From Paenibacillaceae bacterium GAS479 (GTDB taxonomy: Bacteria; Bacillota; Bacilli; Paenibacillales; Paenibacillaceae), in NCBI GenBank assembly GCA_900105225.1, contig LT629764.1:4980501-5044500 (forward strand): 64,000 nt of DNA, read 5' to 3'. A program made the position numbers and the translations under genes. The notes below the pieces were generated by a model, which was not told where the DNA came from, made no database searches, and saw only the letters and a list, made by a program, of their open reading frames with translations. Shown here piece after piece: positions 42,634 to 51,616 of the stretch (positions within the stretch are counted from its first letter, which is position 1; every line of letters starts with the position of its first letter).

Positions 42634-43599
42634 TTAGGCTAATACCTTGCGGAATTCCTCCGTTAGAAGCGGCACAACCTCGAACAAGTCGCCGACGATA
42701 CCGTAATCCGCCACCTTGAAAATCGGCGCCTCGGCATCCTTATTAATCGCGATAATAACGCGCGATTGGCTCATCCCGGCCAGATGCTGGATTGCTCCGC
42801 TAATGCCGCAGGCAATGTACACCTCTGGTGTGACGACCTTACCGGTCTGGCCGATTTGCAAGGCGTAGTCGCAGTAGCCAGCGTCGCAGGCGCCACGCGA
42901 AGCGCCAACTGCCGCGCCGAGCACATCCGCGAGCTCGTCGAGTGGCTTGAAACCGTCAGAGCTTTTCACGCCGCGCCCGCCGGAAATAACGATTTTGGCT
43001 TCGGCCAAATCAACCTTGCCGCCAGCTTTGCGCACAACATCACGCACGATGGAGCGCAGATCGCCAGGAGCGGTATAACTCCGATCAACGACTTCCCCAG
43101 CGGGTTCAACAAGGGCAGCAGGGGGGATATTGTTGGGACGCACGGTAACAACGCCGGAGCCGGAGAGGAAGCGTTTTTCCTCGAATGCTTTGCCAGCATA
43201 AATCGGTCGTTTGTACAGCTCACCTGACTCGATGGAGATGACGTCGGAAATCTGTCCGGCGCCGAGCAGGGCGGCGATCCCTGGAGCGAGGTCGCGCCCC
43301 TCAGCCGTATGGCCAAGGAATACACGTGATGGCTGAAGTTCCTCTACGATACCTTTAACTGCATGCAGATAGGCGGGAGCGTTGTAGCTGGCGAGCTCGG
43401 GATGATCAACCGCGTACACTTTGCCGCTTGTATAACCGGCAAGCTCACCAGCGAGCCCCGTAATGCCGCTGCCGATAATGACGGCCGAGATCTCGGCACT
43501 GTCTCCTGCGGCGAGACGAGCTCCCTGAAGCGCTTCCAATGTAACCTGACGAATCTTCCCTGCACGTACTTCAGCGATAACGAGAACCGGTTGGCTCAT
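42634..43599 (-). CDS. etfA: Electron transfer flavoprotein subunit alpha
   Basis: A 321-aa FAD-carrying ETF subunit. The C-terminal FAD domain shows [47 protein letters not shown] and [20 protein letters not shown]. It accepts electrons from acyl-CoA dehydrogenase (fadE in this locus) and passes them on to the membrane FadF-type oxidoreductase. Follows etfB by 44 bp. Confidence 0.96.
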   Translation of the reverse strand: MSQPVLVIAEVRAGKIRQVTLEALQGARLAAGDSAEISAVIIGSGITGLAGELAGYTSGKVYAVDHPELASYNAPAYLHAVKGIVEELQPSRVFLGHTAEGRDLAPGIAALLGAGQISDVISIESGELYKRPIYAGKAFEEKRFLSGSGVVTVRPNNIPPAALVEPAGEVVDRSYTAPGDLRSIVRDVVRKAGGKVDLAEAKIVISGGRGVKSSDGFKPLDELADVLGAAVGASRGACDAGYCDYALQIGQTGKVVTPEVYIACGISGAIQHLAGMSQSRVIIAINKDAEAPIFKVADYGIVGDLFEVVPLLTEEFRKVLA

Positions 43600-43643
43600 C
43601 TTGATTCCTCCTTAGGCTATAGAGAACTGGGATTGGACTGTAC

Positions 43644-44405
43644 TCAGATGGCTTTGGCTTCCGTGCGCAGCAGTTCCACAAGCTTGGCGGCTTGCTCGGC
43701 AGGAGTACCTTTGATCAACTGGCCGGCTCCGCGTTCGGGCGGCAGTGCAATCGATATACGTTCGGTAAGGGCAGCAGCTTCTCCAAGTCCGAGATCATCC
43801 AGCGTCAGCGTTTGAAAAGGTTTCTTTTTGGCCTTCATAATATTCGGCAGGGAAGGGTAACGCGGCTCGTTCAGCCCTTGCTGGGCGGTGAACAAGGCAG
43901 GGAGCGAGAGCTCCAGCGTTTCGGTGTCGCCTTCGGCGTCTCGCTTAACGACCGCTTGCGAGCCGCTTATCTCAAGGGAGGTGATGGAAGCGGTATGAGG
44001 GATGCCGAGCTTGTTAGCAAGCCGGATCGCCACCTGGCCGCCGCCGCTGTCTACGGAGAAGTTGCCGCCAAGCAGCAGATCGAATGATTGACCGGATAAG
44101 TATTTTTCCAGAACGACCGCTGCTGCACCTTCATCAGAGCCGATCCGCTCATCGGAAATGAGTACCGCATCATCCGCACCCATGGCTAGAGCCTGACGAA
44201 GAGCTTCCGCCGCGCGGCCAGGCCCAACGGAAACGACGGTTACGTTGCCGCCATGTTTGTCGCGCTGTTGAAGTGCTTCTTCTACGGCGTATTCATCGTA
44301 AGGATTAATCACGTATTTCACGCCGTCATCGGATACAGACCCGTTCTGAATGACGATTTTTTCCTCGGTATCAAACGTTTGCTTGAGCAAGACAAAGATA
44401 TTCAT
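43644..44405 (-). CDS. etfB: Electron transfer flavoprotein subunit beta
   Basis: A 253-aa ETF subunit that binds AMP and pairs with EtfA. It has the typical N-terminus NIFVLLKQTFDTEEKI, NPYDEYAVEEALQ, the ALAMGADDAVLI helix and the SVDSGGGQVAIRLANKLG region, then the PRYPSLPNIMKAKKKP recognition loop that contacts dehydrogenases. About 36 bp after the fadR-like gene, in the same transcript. AGGAGG is close to the ATG. Confidence 0.95.
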   Translation of the reverse strand: MNIFVLLKQTFDTEEKIVIQNGSVSDDGVKYVINPYDEYAVEEALQQRDKHGGNVTVVSVGPGRAAEALRQALAMGADDAVLISDERIGSDEGAAAVVLEKYLSGQSFDLLLGGNFSVDSGGGQVAIRLANKLGIPHTASITSLEISGSQAVVKRDAEGDTETLELSLPALFTAQQGLNEPRYPSLPNIMKAKKKPFQTLTLDDLGLGEAAALTERISIALPPERGAGQLIKGTPAEQAAKLVELLRTEAKAI

Positions 44406-44440
44406 GAGTGGGCTCCTCCTTTGGAATAAAACGATCGATT

Positions 44441-45022
44441 CTATTTGAGGCCGCGAAGAAAGAAATCCAAGCTCTTGTCAACCTGGGCAGTCAGCGAATA
44501 CTTCATACCGGAAATCAGCCATGATGTGACGGCTTCATCCATTCCTCCAAAAATCAGCAGACGCGTCAGCTTGATGTCCAGATCCTGCCGGAAGGAACCT
44601 TCTCTCACCCCTTTTTCCAGAATATGCTCGATCAGTTCAATATAAGGCTTCACCGACAGACCAATTGCTTTGCGCAGCTCCAGTGAACTTTGGCGCAGCT
44701 CGATCTGGGTCACATAAGCGAGATTAACATCGTTCTCCAACGCGGAAAAATGGATCTCACATACAGCTCGCAGCGCCTCCTCGGCGGTAGCGGTTTCACG
44801 AATGCGAGCGTTGAAGCGCTCGACAAGATCCCCGAGTTTTTCCTGAAACAGCGAGATGAGGATATCTTCCTTCTTCTTGAAATATAAATAAATCGTACCG
44901 TCAGCGACGCCTGCTTCTTTCGCGATCTTCGACACCTGGGAGCCATGGAAGCCGTTTTCGGCAATAACTTTCAGTGCGGCGTCGAGGATTAAAAAATATT
45001 TTTCCTGCTTCCTACTTGTCAT
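44441..45022 (-). CDS. fadR: TetR-family fatty acid regulator FadR
   Basis: A 193-aa repressor with an N-terminal TetR helix-turn-helix (ILDAALKVIAENGFHGSQVSKIAKEAGVADGTIYLYFKKKEDIL) and a C-terminal acyl-CoA-binding-type helical domain. Strongly like B. subtilis FadR (YsiA), which represses beta-oxidation genes until long-chain acyl-CoA binds. ATG at 45022 follows CGAGGTG; an in-frame ATG at 45073 lies within the operator palindrome and is not used. It heads the etf operon and faces the fad operon, so it should control both and itself. Confidence 0.93.
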   Translation of the reverse strand: MTSRKQEKYFLILDAALKVIAENGFHGSQVSKIAKEAGVADGTIYLYFKKKEDILISLFQEKLGDLVERFNARIRETATAEEALRAVCEIHFSALENDVNLAYVTQIELRQSSLELRKAIGLSVKPYIELIEHILEKGVREGSFRQDLDIKLTRLLIFGGMDEAVTSWLISGMKYSLTAQVDKSLDFFLRGLK

Positions 45023-45054
45023 GGTTGCACCTCGGTGGTAGTATTTACGTATAG

Positions 45055-45072
45055 TGAATGAATGCTCATTCA
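45055..45072. promoter_or_regulatory. FadR operator
   Basis: Perfect palindrome TGAATGA-ATGC-TCATTCA, closely matching the B. subtilis FadR consensus ATGAATGA-N4-TCATTCAT. It lies 33 bp upstream of the fadR start in the region shared with the divergent fadF operon. Confidence 0.85.
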
Positions 45073-45287
45073 TTTTCTACATCTTAGGGGATATGACACC
45101 GATTGTCAACGTTTTATCTGAAAAGAAAACCGGCTCCAAGCAGGGATTTTCGTCAGAATTCGACAGCAGTCAGGATGTGTGCCGAACAAGCGGCAATTCC
45201 ACTAAGATTTTTTTGTTCTCCATATGTAAGCGCTTAATATGAGGGAATATGGAAGAGATGATAACTTCTAGGACATAAGCGGAAGGG

Positions 45288-47564
45288 ATGAACACCTATA
45301 TGATTGGACAGCTGATTCAATTCCTGTTGTTTCTTGCTGTAACCGGTTATGGAATCTACTTGTTCTACCGGGCGGTCTATCATCGTTACCTATATTTGAA
45401 GCTTGGGCGACCCGCCGAGCTGCCGAACAATGGCAGGGACCGCTGGCCAGAATTTCTGGCTCAAGTGTTCGGTCAGACGAAGCTGCTGAAGGACCCGAAG
45501 AGTGGAATCATGCATATCGTCATTTTTTACGGTTTCGTCATTCTTCAGCTAGGTGCGCTTGATCTCATCATTAAAGGGCTGACGGGCGGAGGGCATCTAC
45601 CGGTTCCCGGTTACGATCTATTCAGTCTGATGCAAGAAATTACGGTTGCGCTCATCCTGATCGCCATGGGTTACGCAGCCTATCGCCGATATGGAGAGAA
45701 GTTAGTCCGGCTCAAGCGCGGCCTTAAGCCAAGTATCGTTGTGTTTTTCATCTTTGGACTCATGTTCTCCGTGCTGTTCTCCTTGGCGTTCGAAAGGGTA
45801 TGGCTCGGCATGGAATTCTCCTGGTATACACCGATTTCCTCATTAATGGCAGAAGCCTTCTCCGGTCTGTCCGAGACACCTTCCTATGTACTGTTCCTCA
45901 TTTCCTGGTGGGCGCATCTGATTATCCTGCTCGCATTTCTCGTTTATGTGCCTCAATCGAAACATTTTCACATCATTACTGCACCTATCAATATTTATTT
46001 GCGCCGGCAGGCGCCGGTCGGCCGCTTATCCAAGCTGGATCTGGAGGATGAAGAGGCAGAATCGTTCGGAGTTGGTAAAATCGAGGAATTTTCGCAAAAG
46101 CAAATGCTCGATTTCTACGCCTGCGTTGAATGTGGACGCTGCACGAATGTATGCCCGGCTTCAAGCACCGGTAAGGCGCTCTCGCCAATGCATCTAATTA
46201 CGAAGCTGCGCGATCATCTGATCGATAAGGGTACGGCTGTTACGGGCCGCTCGCCATGGGTTCCGGAGTTTGCTTTTGGCGGGGCTGATCCAACTAAAGC
46301 CCATCTGTTCGAGCCGCGTAGTCTGGATCACGGCCCATCTCTGCTTGATCTTGCCGGTGGTGCAAGCAAAGAAGAAGTTGCTGCAGCCGCAGAGGGCGGC
46401 GTCGGAGTGTCTTGGAGCGATCCAGGGCTGGCGATTACCGACATCCGGCCAACGCTGAACTGGCAAAAAGCTTCCTGGACCGTGCAGGAGCGCAAGCCCC
46501 AAGAGGTTGAGCTGATCGGCGAAGTTATGACCGAGGACGAAATTTGGGCCTGCACAACTTGCCGTAACTGTGAAGACCAATGTCCGGTTGCTAATGAGCA
46601 TGTGGATAAAATTATCGATTTGCGCCGCCATCTGGTATTGATGCAAGGCAGCATGCCGCATGAAGGCCAGCGCGCCATGCAAAATATTGAGCGCCAAGGC
46701 AATCCTTGGGGCATCAGTCGCAGCGACCGGGTCAAATGGACCGGTGATGTCGAGGGTATTTCGGTGCCAACAGTTAAGGAAAATCCGGACTTCGACATTC
46801 TGTTTTTTGTCGGCTCGATGGGCTCCTACGATTTGCGCAGTCGCAAAATTACCCGCGCCGTGGCGCGGCTGATGAATGAATCCGGCGTTAGCTTTGCGAT
46901 TCTCGGCAATGAAGAAAAAAACTCCGGCGACACGCCGCGCCGCCTCGGCAATGAAATGTTGTTCCAGCAGTTGTGTATGGAGAACATCGAGACTTTTCAG
47001 AAGTATGGAGTGAAAAAAATTGTTACGGCTTGCCCGCATACTTTCAATACGCTCAAAAATGAATACCCTGACTTCGGTTTGGAGTGCGTGGAGGTGCTGC
47101 ATCATACACAGCTGTTCGACGAGCTTCTGACCGAAGGTCGCTTAAAACCGACGCATCGGGTGGAAGAGCGCATAACCTACCACGACTCCTGTTATCTGGG
47201 TCGTTACAACAATGTGTACGATGAGCCGCGCAACGTTTTGAAGGCGATTCCCGGCGTCGAGCTGGTTGAAATGGCCCGTACCCGTGAAAACGGCATGTGC
47301 TGCGGCGCGGGCGGCGGTCTCATGTGGATGGAGGAAACATCCGGTAAACGAGTCAATTTGGCTAGAACCGAGCAGGCGCTTGAAGTCAATCCGACTCTCA
47401 TCAGCAGCGCTTGTCCGTACTGTCTAACGATGCTTGAGGATGGCACAAAGCTCAAGGAAGTTGATGAACTAGTGAAGGCGCGCGATATTGCGGAAATTCT
47501 CGAGATAGCTGTATTCGGACCGGCTGGAACGCCGCCGCAGAATAAGGAAGAGGTGGCACTCTAG
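45288..47564 (+). CDS. fadF: FadF-like ETF:menaquinone oxidoreductase (heterodisulfide-reductase type)
   Basis: A 758-aa membrane protein. About six N-terminal transmembrane segments (~1-240) form a NarI-like b-heme domain. Two [4Fe-4S] motifs follow (CVECGRCTNVCP and CTTCRNCEDQCP), then two CCG domains (ACPHTFNTL..VLHHTQL; YHDSCYLGRYN..GMCCGAGGG..SACPYCLTML) like HdrD. This matches B. subtilis FadF/YwjF, proposed to move electrons from ETF to menaquinone. It leads the rightward fad operon. The start is uncertain between ATG 45288 and ATG 45300, because GGAAGGG abuts the first and is 13 bp from the second. Confidence 0.9.
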   Translation: MNTYMIGQLIQFLLFLAVTGYGIYLFYRAVYHRYLYLKLGRPAELPNNGRDRWPEFLAQVFGQTKLLKDPKSGIMHIVIFYGFVILQLGALDLIIKGLTGGGHLPVPGYDLFSLMQEITVALILIAMGYAAYRRYGEKLVRLKRGLKPSIVVFFIFGLMFSVLFSLAFERVWLGMEFSWYTPISSLMAEAFSGLSETPSYVLFLISWWAHLIILLAFLVYVPQSKHFHIITAPINIYLRRQAPVGRLSKLDLEDEEAESFGVGKIEEFSQKQMLDFYACVECGRCTNVCPASSTGKALSPMHLITKLRDHLIDKGTAVTGRSPWVPEFAFGGADPTKAHLFEPRSLDHGPSLLDLAGGASKEEVAAAAEGGVGVSWSDPGLAITDIRPTLNWQKASWTVQERKPQEVELIGEVMTEDEIWACTTCRNCEDQCPVANEHVDKIIDLRRHLVLMQGSMPHEGQRAMQNIERQGNPWGISRSDRVKWTGDVEGISVPTVKENPDFDILFFVGSMGSYDLRSRKITRAVARLMNESGVSFAILGNEEKNSGDTPRRLGNEMLFQQLCMENIETFQKYGVKKIVTACPHTFNTLKNEYPDFGLECVEVLHHTQLFDELLTEGRLKPTHRVEERITYHDSCYLGRYNNVYDEPRNVLKAIPGVELVEMARTRENGMCCGAGGGLMWMEETSGKRVNLARTEQALEVNPTLISSACPYCLTMLEDGTKLKEVDELVKARDIAEILEIAVFGPAGTPPQNKEEVAL

Positions 47565-47809
47565 CATGAGCTCAGCAAGCCGAACCGCCCGGATGGCTCG
47601 GGCGCCTTAGCGCTCCCGATCCCAGGTAGATTATTGTGGTACATCTGTTTACGAACTCCGATAAGCCACACATGCCGTAAATGCCGCATCCAAGCAGATC
47701 CCAGATCCAGCACCTCCCAAATCCCAGCACATCCTACGTGAGATACGGAGTGCAATACAGTCAGAAGCAACGCTGCAGGTACAACCTTTTTCAAGGAGGC
47801 AACACTACG

Positions 47810-50209
47810 ATGAGCATAACGATCCGCAAAGCAGCCGTTATCGGCTCCGGCATCATGGGTTCCGGCATCGCCGCCCATCTGGCCAATGTTGGCATTCCAA
47901 CGCTGCTACTCGACATTGTTCCGAAGCAGCTGTCCGCAGAAGAAGAGAAGAAGGGGCTGACGCTCCAGCATCCCGCCGTGCGCAGCCGGCTTGCGGCGTC
48001 CGCAATCGCCAAGCTGAAGAAGACGAAGCCGTCTCCGTTATACGATGATGCATTCACTTCGCGAATTACACCTGGAAATCTGGAGGATGATCTGGAAAAA
48101 ATCGCTGGCGTGGATTGGGTTATCGAGGTTATCGTCGAAAACCTGGACGCCAAGCGAAGCTTGCTGGACCGCATCGAAACCGTGTGGAAGCCAGGCATAA
48201 TTGTCACCTCCAACACCTCCGGCATTTCCATCAATGCGATGGCCGAAGGAAGAAGCGAGGCGTTCCGCAGCAGCTTTATGGGAACTCATTTTTTCAATCC
48301 CCCCCGATATATGAAGCTGCTGGAAGTTATTCCGGCGGAAGGTACGGACTCGCAGCTCGTGCAGGATATGAAGCAATTCGGCGAAACGGTGCTCGGCAAA
48401 GGCGTTGTAATTGCCAAGGATACGCCGAACTTTATCGCTAACCGCATCGGTACTTATGGTTTGCTTGTGACTTTGCAGGAGATGGAGCGCGGCGGTTACA
48501 GCGTGGAAGAAGTCGACGCAGCGACAGGCCCGGCACTGGGCCGTCCGAAGAGCGCTACATTCCGGACGTTAGATCTCGTTGGACTCGATACCTTCATTCA
48601 TGTGGCCGACAACGTGCGGCTGAATGTAGACAATGAAGCGGAGCGTCGCGTATTCACGCCGCCGACAGCGCTGACTCAGTTGGTTGAGCGCGGCTGGCTT
48701 GGCGAGAAGAGCGGGCAAGGTTTCTACTTAAAGCGGAAGGGCGAAAGCGGCAAAAGCGAGATTTTGTCCATTGATCTTCAAACACTTCAATATACCCCGC
48801 AGAAAAAGGTCAGCTCCGGCTCGCTGGAAGCAGCCAAGCTGGCCAATGGCGCCAAAGAGAAAACAAAAGCGCTGCTCGGCGCTGGCGACCGTTATTCCGA
48901 GTTAGCCTGGAATGTGATGAAGCAGGTGCTCGTTTACTCCGCCGAGAAAGTCGGTGAGATTGCGGACTCCATTCAAGAAATCGACGAAGCGATGAAGTGG
49001 GGCTTCAACTGGGAGCTCGGCCCGTTCGAGACTTGGGATGCGATAGGACTTGTGAGCTCTGTGCAGCGCATGGAGAGCGAGGGGACGGCCGTTCCGGACT
49101 GGGTCAAGGAATGGATCGCGGAAGGTAACACCAGCTTTTATCGCAAAGAAAACGGTAAACGCTTCTATGTAAGCAGCGGCGAGTTCAGGCAAATCGAGGA
49201 AGCGAGAGCGGAAATCGACCTCAAGGCTCTCAAAGAACAAAACCGCGTCATTAAGTCTAATAGCGGTGCAAGCCTGATCGATATTGGCGACGGTGTTGCC
49301 TGCCTGGAGTTCCACTCTCCAAACAACGCCATCGGCGACGACATTCTCTCTATGATCCAGCAGAGCACGGAGGAAGTACGCCGCAACTGGAGTGGTCTCG
49401 TCGTAGCGAATCAAGGGCGCAATTTCTGCGTCGGCGCCAATATTATGATTCTCTTAATGGAAGCGCAGGACGAGGAATGGGATGAAATCGATGAGATAAT
49501 CAGCCTGTTCCAGCAGAGCATGTATAAGCTTAAGCGATTGGAAAAGCCAGTTGTCGCAGCGCCGCATCGGATGACGCTTGGCGGTGGGGTGGAGGCATGT
49601 ATGCCAGCAGACCAGATCGTCGCTGCGGCCGAAACGTACTACGGGCTCGTGGAAGTTGGAGTCGGCCTTATTCCCGCTGGCGGCGGCTGCAAAGAGTTCG
49701 CGCTGCGCGTAAGCCAGCAAGCGCCTCATCCGGATACCGACTTGTTGCCGTATCTCGGCCAAGTGTTTGAGACCGTTGGTCAGGCTAAGGTGTCCACGAG
49801 CGGCCATGACGCAAAGCGTCTCGGTTACTTCCGCGGAGTCGACCGTATCGTGCCGAATCAGGATCATTTGATCTATGAGGCGAAACAAGCGGTGCTGCAA
49901 ATGGCGGCCGAAGGTTATGTGCTGCCTGCAGAGGAGAAAATCCGCATCGCGGGCTCCGAGGGCAGAGCGGCGTTGCAACTTGCAGCTATGAGCATGCGCG
50001 AAGGCGGCTACATCAGCGATCATGATCTGCTCATCGCCAAAAAGTTGGCCTATGTACTGAGCGGTGGCGATTTGCCTGCTGGTACGCTTGTAACCCACCA
50101 ATACATGCTCGATCTGGAGCGCGAGGCGTTCCTCAGCCTGACCGGCGAGCCGAAAACCCAAGCTCGCATGCAGCATATGCTCACCAAAGGCAGAGCGCTG
50201 CGCAACTAG
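47810..50209 (+). CDS. fadN: 3-hydroxyacyl-CoA dehydrogenase / enoyl-CoA hydratase
   Basis: A 799-aa fusion like B. subtilis FadN. The N-terminal half is the NAD-dependent dehydrogenase (AVIGSGIMGSGIAAHLANVG at the start; NTSGISINAMAEG; GTHFFNPPRYMKLLEVIP). The C-terminal half is a crotonase fold (VANQGRNFCVGANI oxyanion loop; GGGVEACMPADQIVA). It performs the second and third steps of beta-oxidation. AAGGAGG lies 10 bp before ATG 47810; an in-frame ATG at 47681 has none. The 245-bp gap after fadF holds a TCGGGCGC/GCGCTCCCGA hairpin but no gene. Confidence 0.95.
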   Translation: MSITIRKAAVIGSGIMGSGIAAHLANVGIPTLLLDIVPKQLSAEEEKKGLTLQHPAVRSRLAASAIAKLKKTKPSPLYDDAFTSRITPGNLEDDLEKIAGVDWVIEVIVENLDAKRSLLDRIETVWKPGIIVTSNTSGISINAMAEGRSEAFRSSFMGTHFFNPPRYMKLLEVIPAEGTDSQLVQDMKQFGETVLGKGVVIAKDTPNFIANRIGTYGLLVTLQEMERGGYSVEEVDAATGPALGRPKSATFRTLDLVGLDTFIHVADNVRLNVDNEAERRVFTPPTALTQLVERGWLGEKSGQGFYLKRKGESGKSEILSIDLQTLQYTPQKKVSSGSLEAAKLANGAKEKTKALLGAGDRYSELAWNVMKQVLVYSAEKVGEIADSIQEIDEAMKWGFNWELGPFETWDAIGLVSSVQRMESEGTAVPDWVKEWIAEGNTSFYRKENGKRFYVSSGEFRQIEEARAEIDLKALKEQNRVIKSNSGASLIDIGDGVACLEFHSPNNAIGDDILSMIQQSTEEVRRNWSGLVVANQGRNFCVGANIMILLMEAQDEEWDEIDEIISLFQQSMYKLKRLEKPVVAAPHRMTLGGGVEACMPADQIVAAAETYYGLVEVGVGLIPAGGGCKEFALRVSQQAPHPDTDLLPYLGQVFETVGQAKVSTSGHDAKRLGYFRGVDRIVPNQDHLIYEAKQAVLQMAAEGYVLPAEEKIRIAGSEGRAALQLAAMSMREGGYISDHDLLIAKKLAYVLSGGDLPAGTLVTHQYMLDLEREAFLSLTGEPKTQARMQHMLTKGRALRN

Positions 50210-50321
50210 GTAAGGGCTTTGTTGAAAAGCAGCGAAGCGAAAGGCCGAGCTTTGGTGCAGCGATTACTTATTCACCGAACTTTCAAAGGCAGAAGGAACC
50301 GAAGAGGGAGCGTGAACAAAG

Positions 50322-51506
50322 ATGAGAGAAGCGGTAATCGTATCTATGGCAAGAACGGCCATCGGCCGGGGCAAAAAGGGCAGCCTGCGGCAAACCCGCG
50401 CCGACGATCTCGGGCGAGTCGTGCTGGATGAAGTGGTTAAGCGCGCGCCGGGGCTGAAAAAGGAGGATGTCGAGGATATCATCATCGGCTGCGCGATGCC
50501 GGAAGGAGAGCAGGGGCTCAACTTCGCCCGGATCATGTCGCTGTATGCGGGTTTTCCGGTGACGGTACCAGCGCTGACGATCAACCGGTTTTGCTCCTCC
50601 GGGCTGCAATCGATTGCTTTTGCCGCAGAGCGCATCATGACTGGCGGCGCGGATGTGCTAATTGCTGGCGGTGTGGAGAGCATGAGTCATGTGCCGATGA
50701 CTGGCTTTAAAATTTCCCCGAACCCGCGAATCGTCGAGGAGATGCCGGAAGTGTACATCGGCATGGGGCATACCGCAGAACGGGTTGCGGAGAAGTTTGA
50801 CGTTTCGCGCGAGGATCAGGATCGCTTTGCATCTCGCTCACATGAGAAAGCAGCGGCAGCAATAGCGGCCGGCAAGTTCAACGATGAGATCGTGCCTGTG
50901 GACGCTGAGCTGAAATCGCTGGACGACAGCGGCCGGGTGAAAACGGAGAAGTTCACCTTCAAGATGGACGAAGGCGTGCGCCCGGATACAACGGCTGAGA
51001 CGCTTGGCAAGCTTCGTCCTGCTTTTAAGCTGAATGGGTCTGTGACGGCTGGCAACTCTTCGCAGGTAAGCGACGGTGCGGCGGCGGTTGTTATCATGAG
51101 CCGGGAGAAGGCCGACGAGCTGGGGCTAAAACCGCTGGCGACGTTCCGCTCGTTTGCACTCACAGGCGTGGAGCCGGAGATTATGGGGGTTGGTCCGGTC
51201 AAGGCGATTCCCAAAGCGTTGCAACGCGCCGGTATTACGCAGGACCAGGTCGACCTCTATGAAATCAATGAAGCATTCGCCTCCCAATGTCTTCATATTA
51301 TCCGCGAACTCGGCATAGACGAGGAGAAGGTGAATGTAAACGGAGGAGCGATCGCGCTCGGCCACCCGCTCGGCTGCACCGGTACAAAAATCAGCGTATC
51401 GTTGATCAACGAGCTTCGTCGTCGCGGGGGCGGTTATGGTGTCGTCAGCATGTGCATTGGCGGTGGCATGGGAGCAGCAGGCGTGTTCGAGGTTCATCCG
51501 GCCTGA
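50322..51506 (+). CDS. fadA: Acetyl-CoA C-acyltransferase (3-ketoacyl-CoA thiolase)
   Basis: A 394-aa thiolase for the final cleavage step of beta-oxidation. Acyl-accepting Cys91 in [10 protein letters not shown], catalytic His in [14 protein letters not shown] and the C-terminal Cys in [15 protein letters not shown] are present, as is NEAFASQ. GGGAG lies about 10 bp before the ATG. It follows fadN by about 110 bp on the same transcript. Confidence 0.96.
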   Translation: MREAVIVSMARTAIGRGKKGSLRQTRADDLGRVVLDEVVKRAPGLKKEDVEDIIIGCAMPEGEQGLNFARIMSLYAGFPVTVPALTINRFCSSGLQSIAFAAERIMTGGADVLIAGGVESMSHVPMTGFKISPNPRIVEEMPEVYIGMGHTAERVAEKFDVSREDQDRFASRSHEKAAAAIAAGKFNDEIVPVDAELKSLDDSGRVKTEKFTFKMDEGVRPDTTAETLGKLRPAFKLNGSVTAGNSSQVSDGAAAVVIMSREKADELGLKPLATFRSFALTGVEPEIMGVGPVKAIPKALQRAGITQDQVDLYEINEAFASQCLHIIRELGIDEEKVNVNGGAIALGHPLGCTGTKISVSLINELRRRGGGYGVVSMCIGGGMGAAGVFEVHPA

Positions 51507-51616
51507 AGCTTGATGACTGAGGTCGGTAACGGGAGAGCCAGGCCGGCTGCTGCTGGGGCGGGAGCCGTTTGTACTCTGCTAGTTCTAATTTTGACTATCC
51601 AAAGGAGCGACTGACG

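Noticed and set aside
46194-47105. 303-codon minus-strand ORF inside fadF
   Set aside because: Long only because of codon bias on the real strand; the fadF motifs fix the true frame.
47681-47809. 43-residue N-terminal extension of FadN
   Set aside because: No ribosome site at 47681, whereas AAGGAGG precedes 47810, which gives the normal family start.
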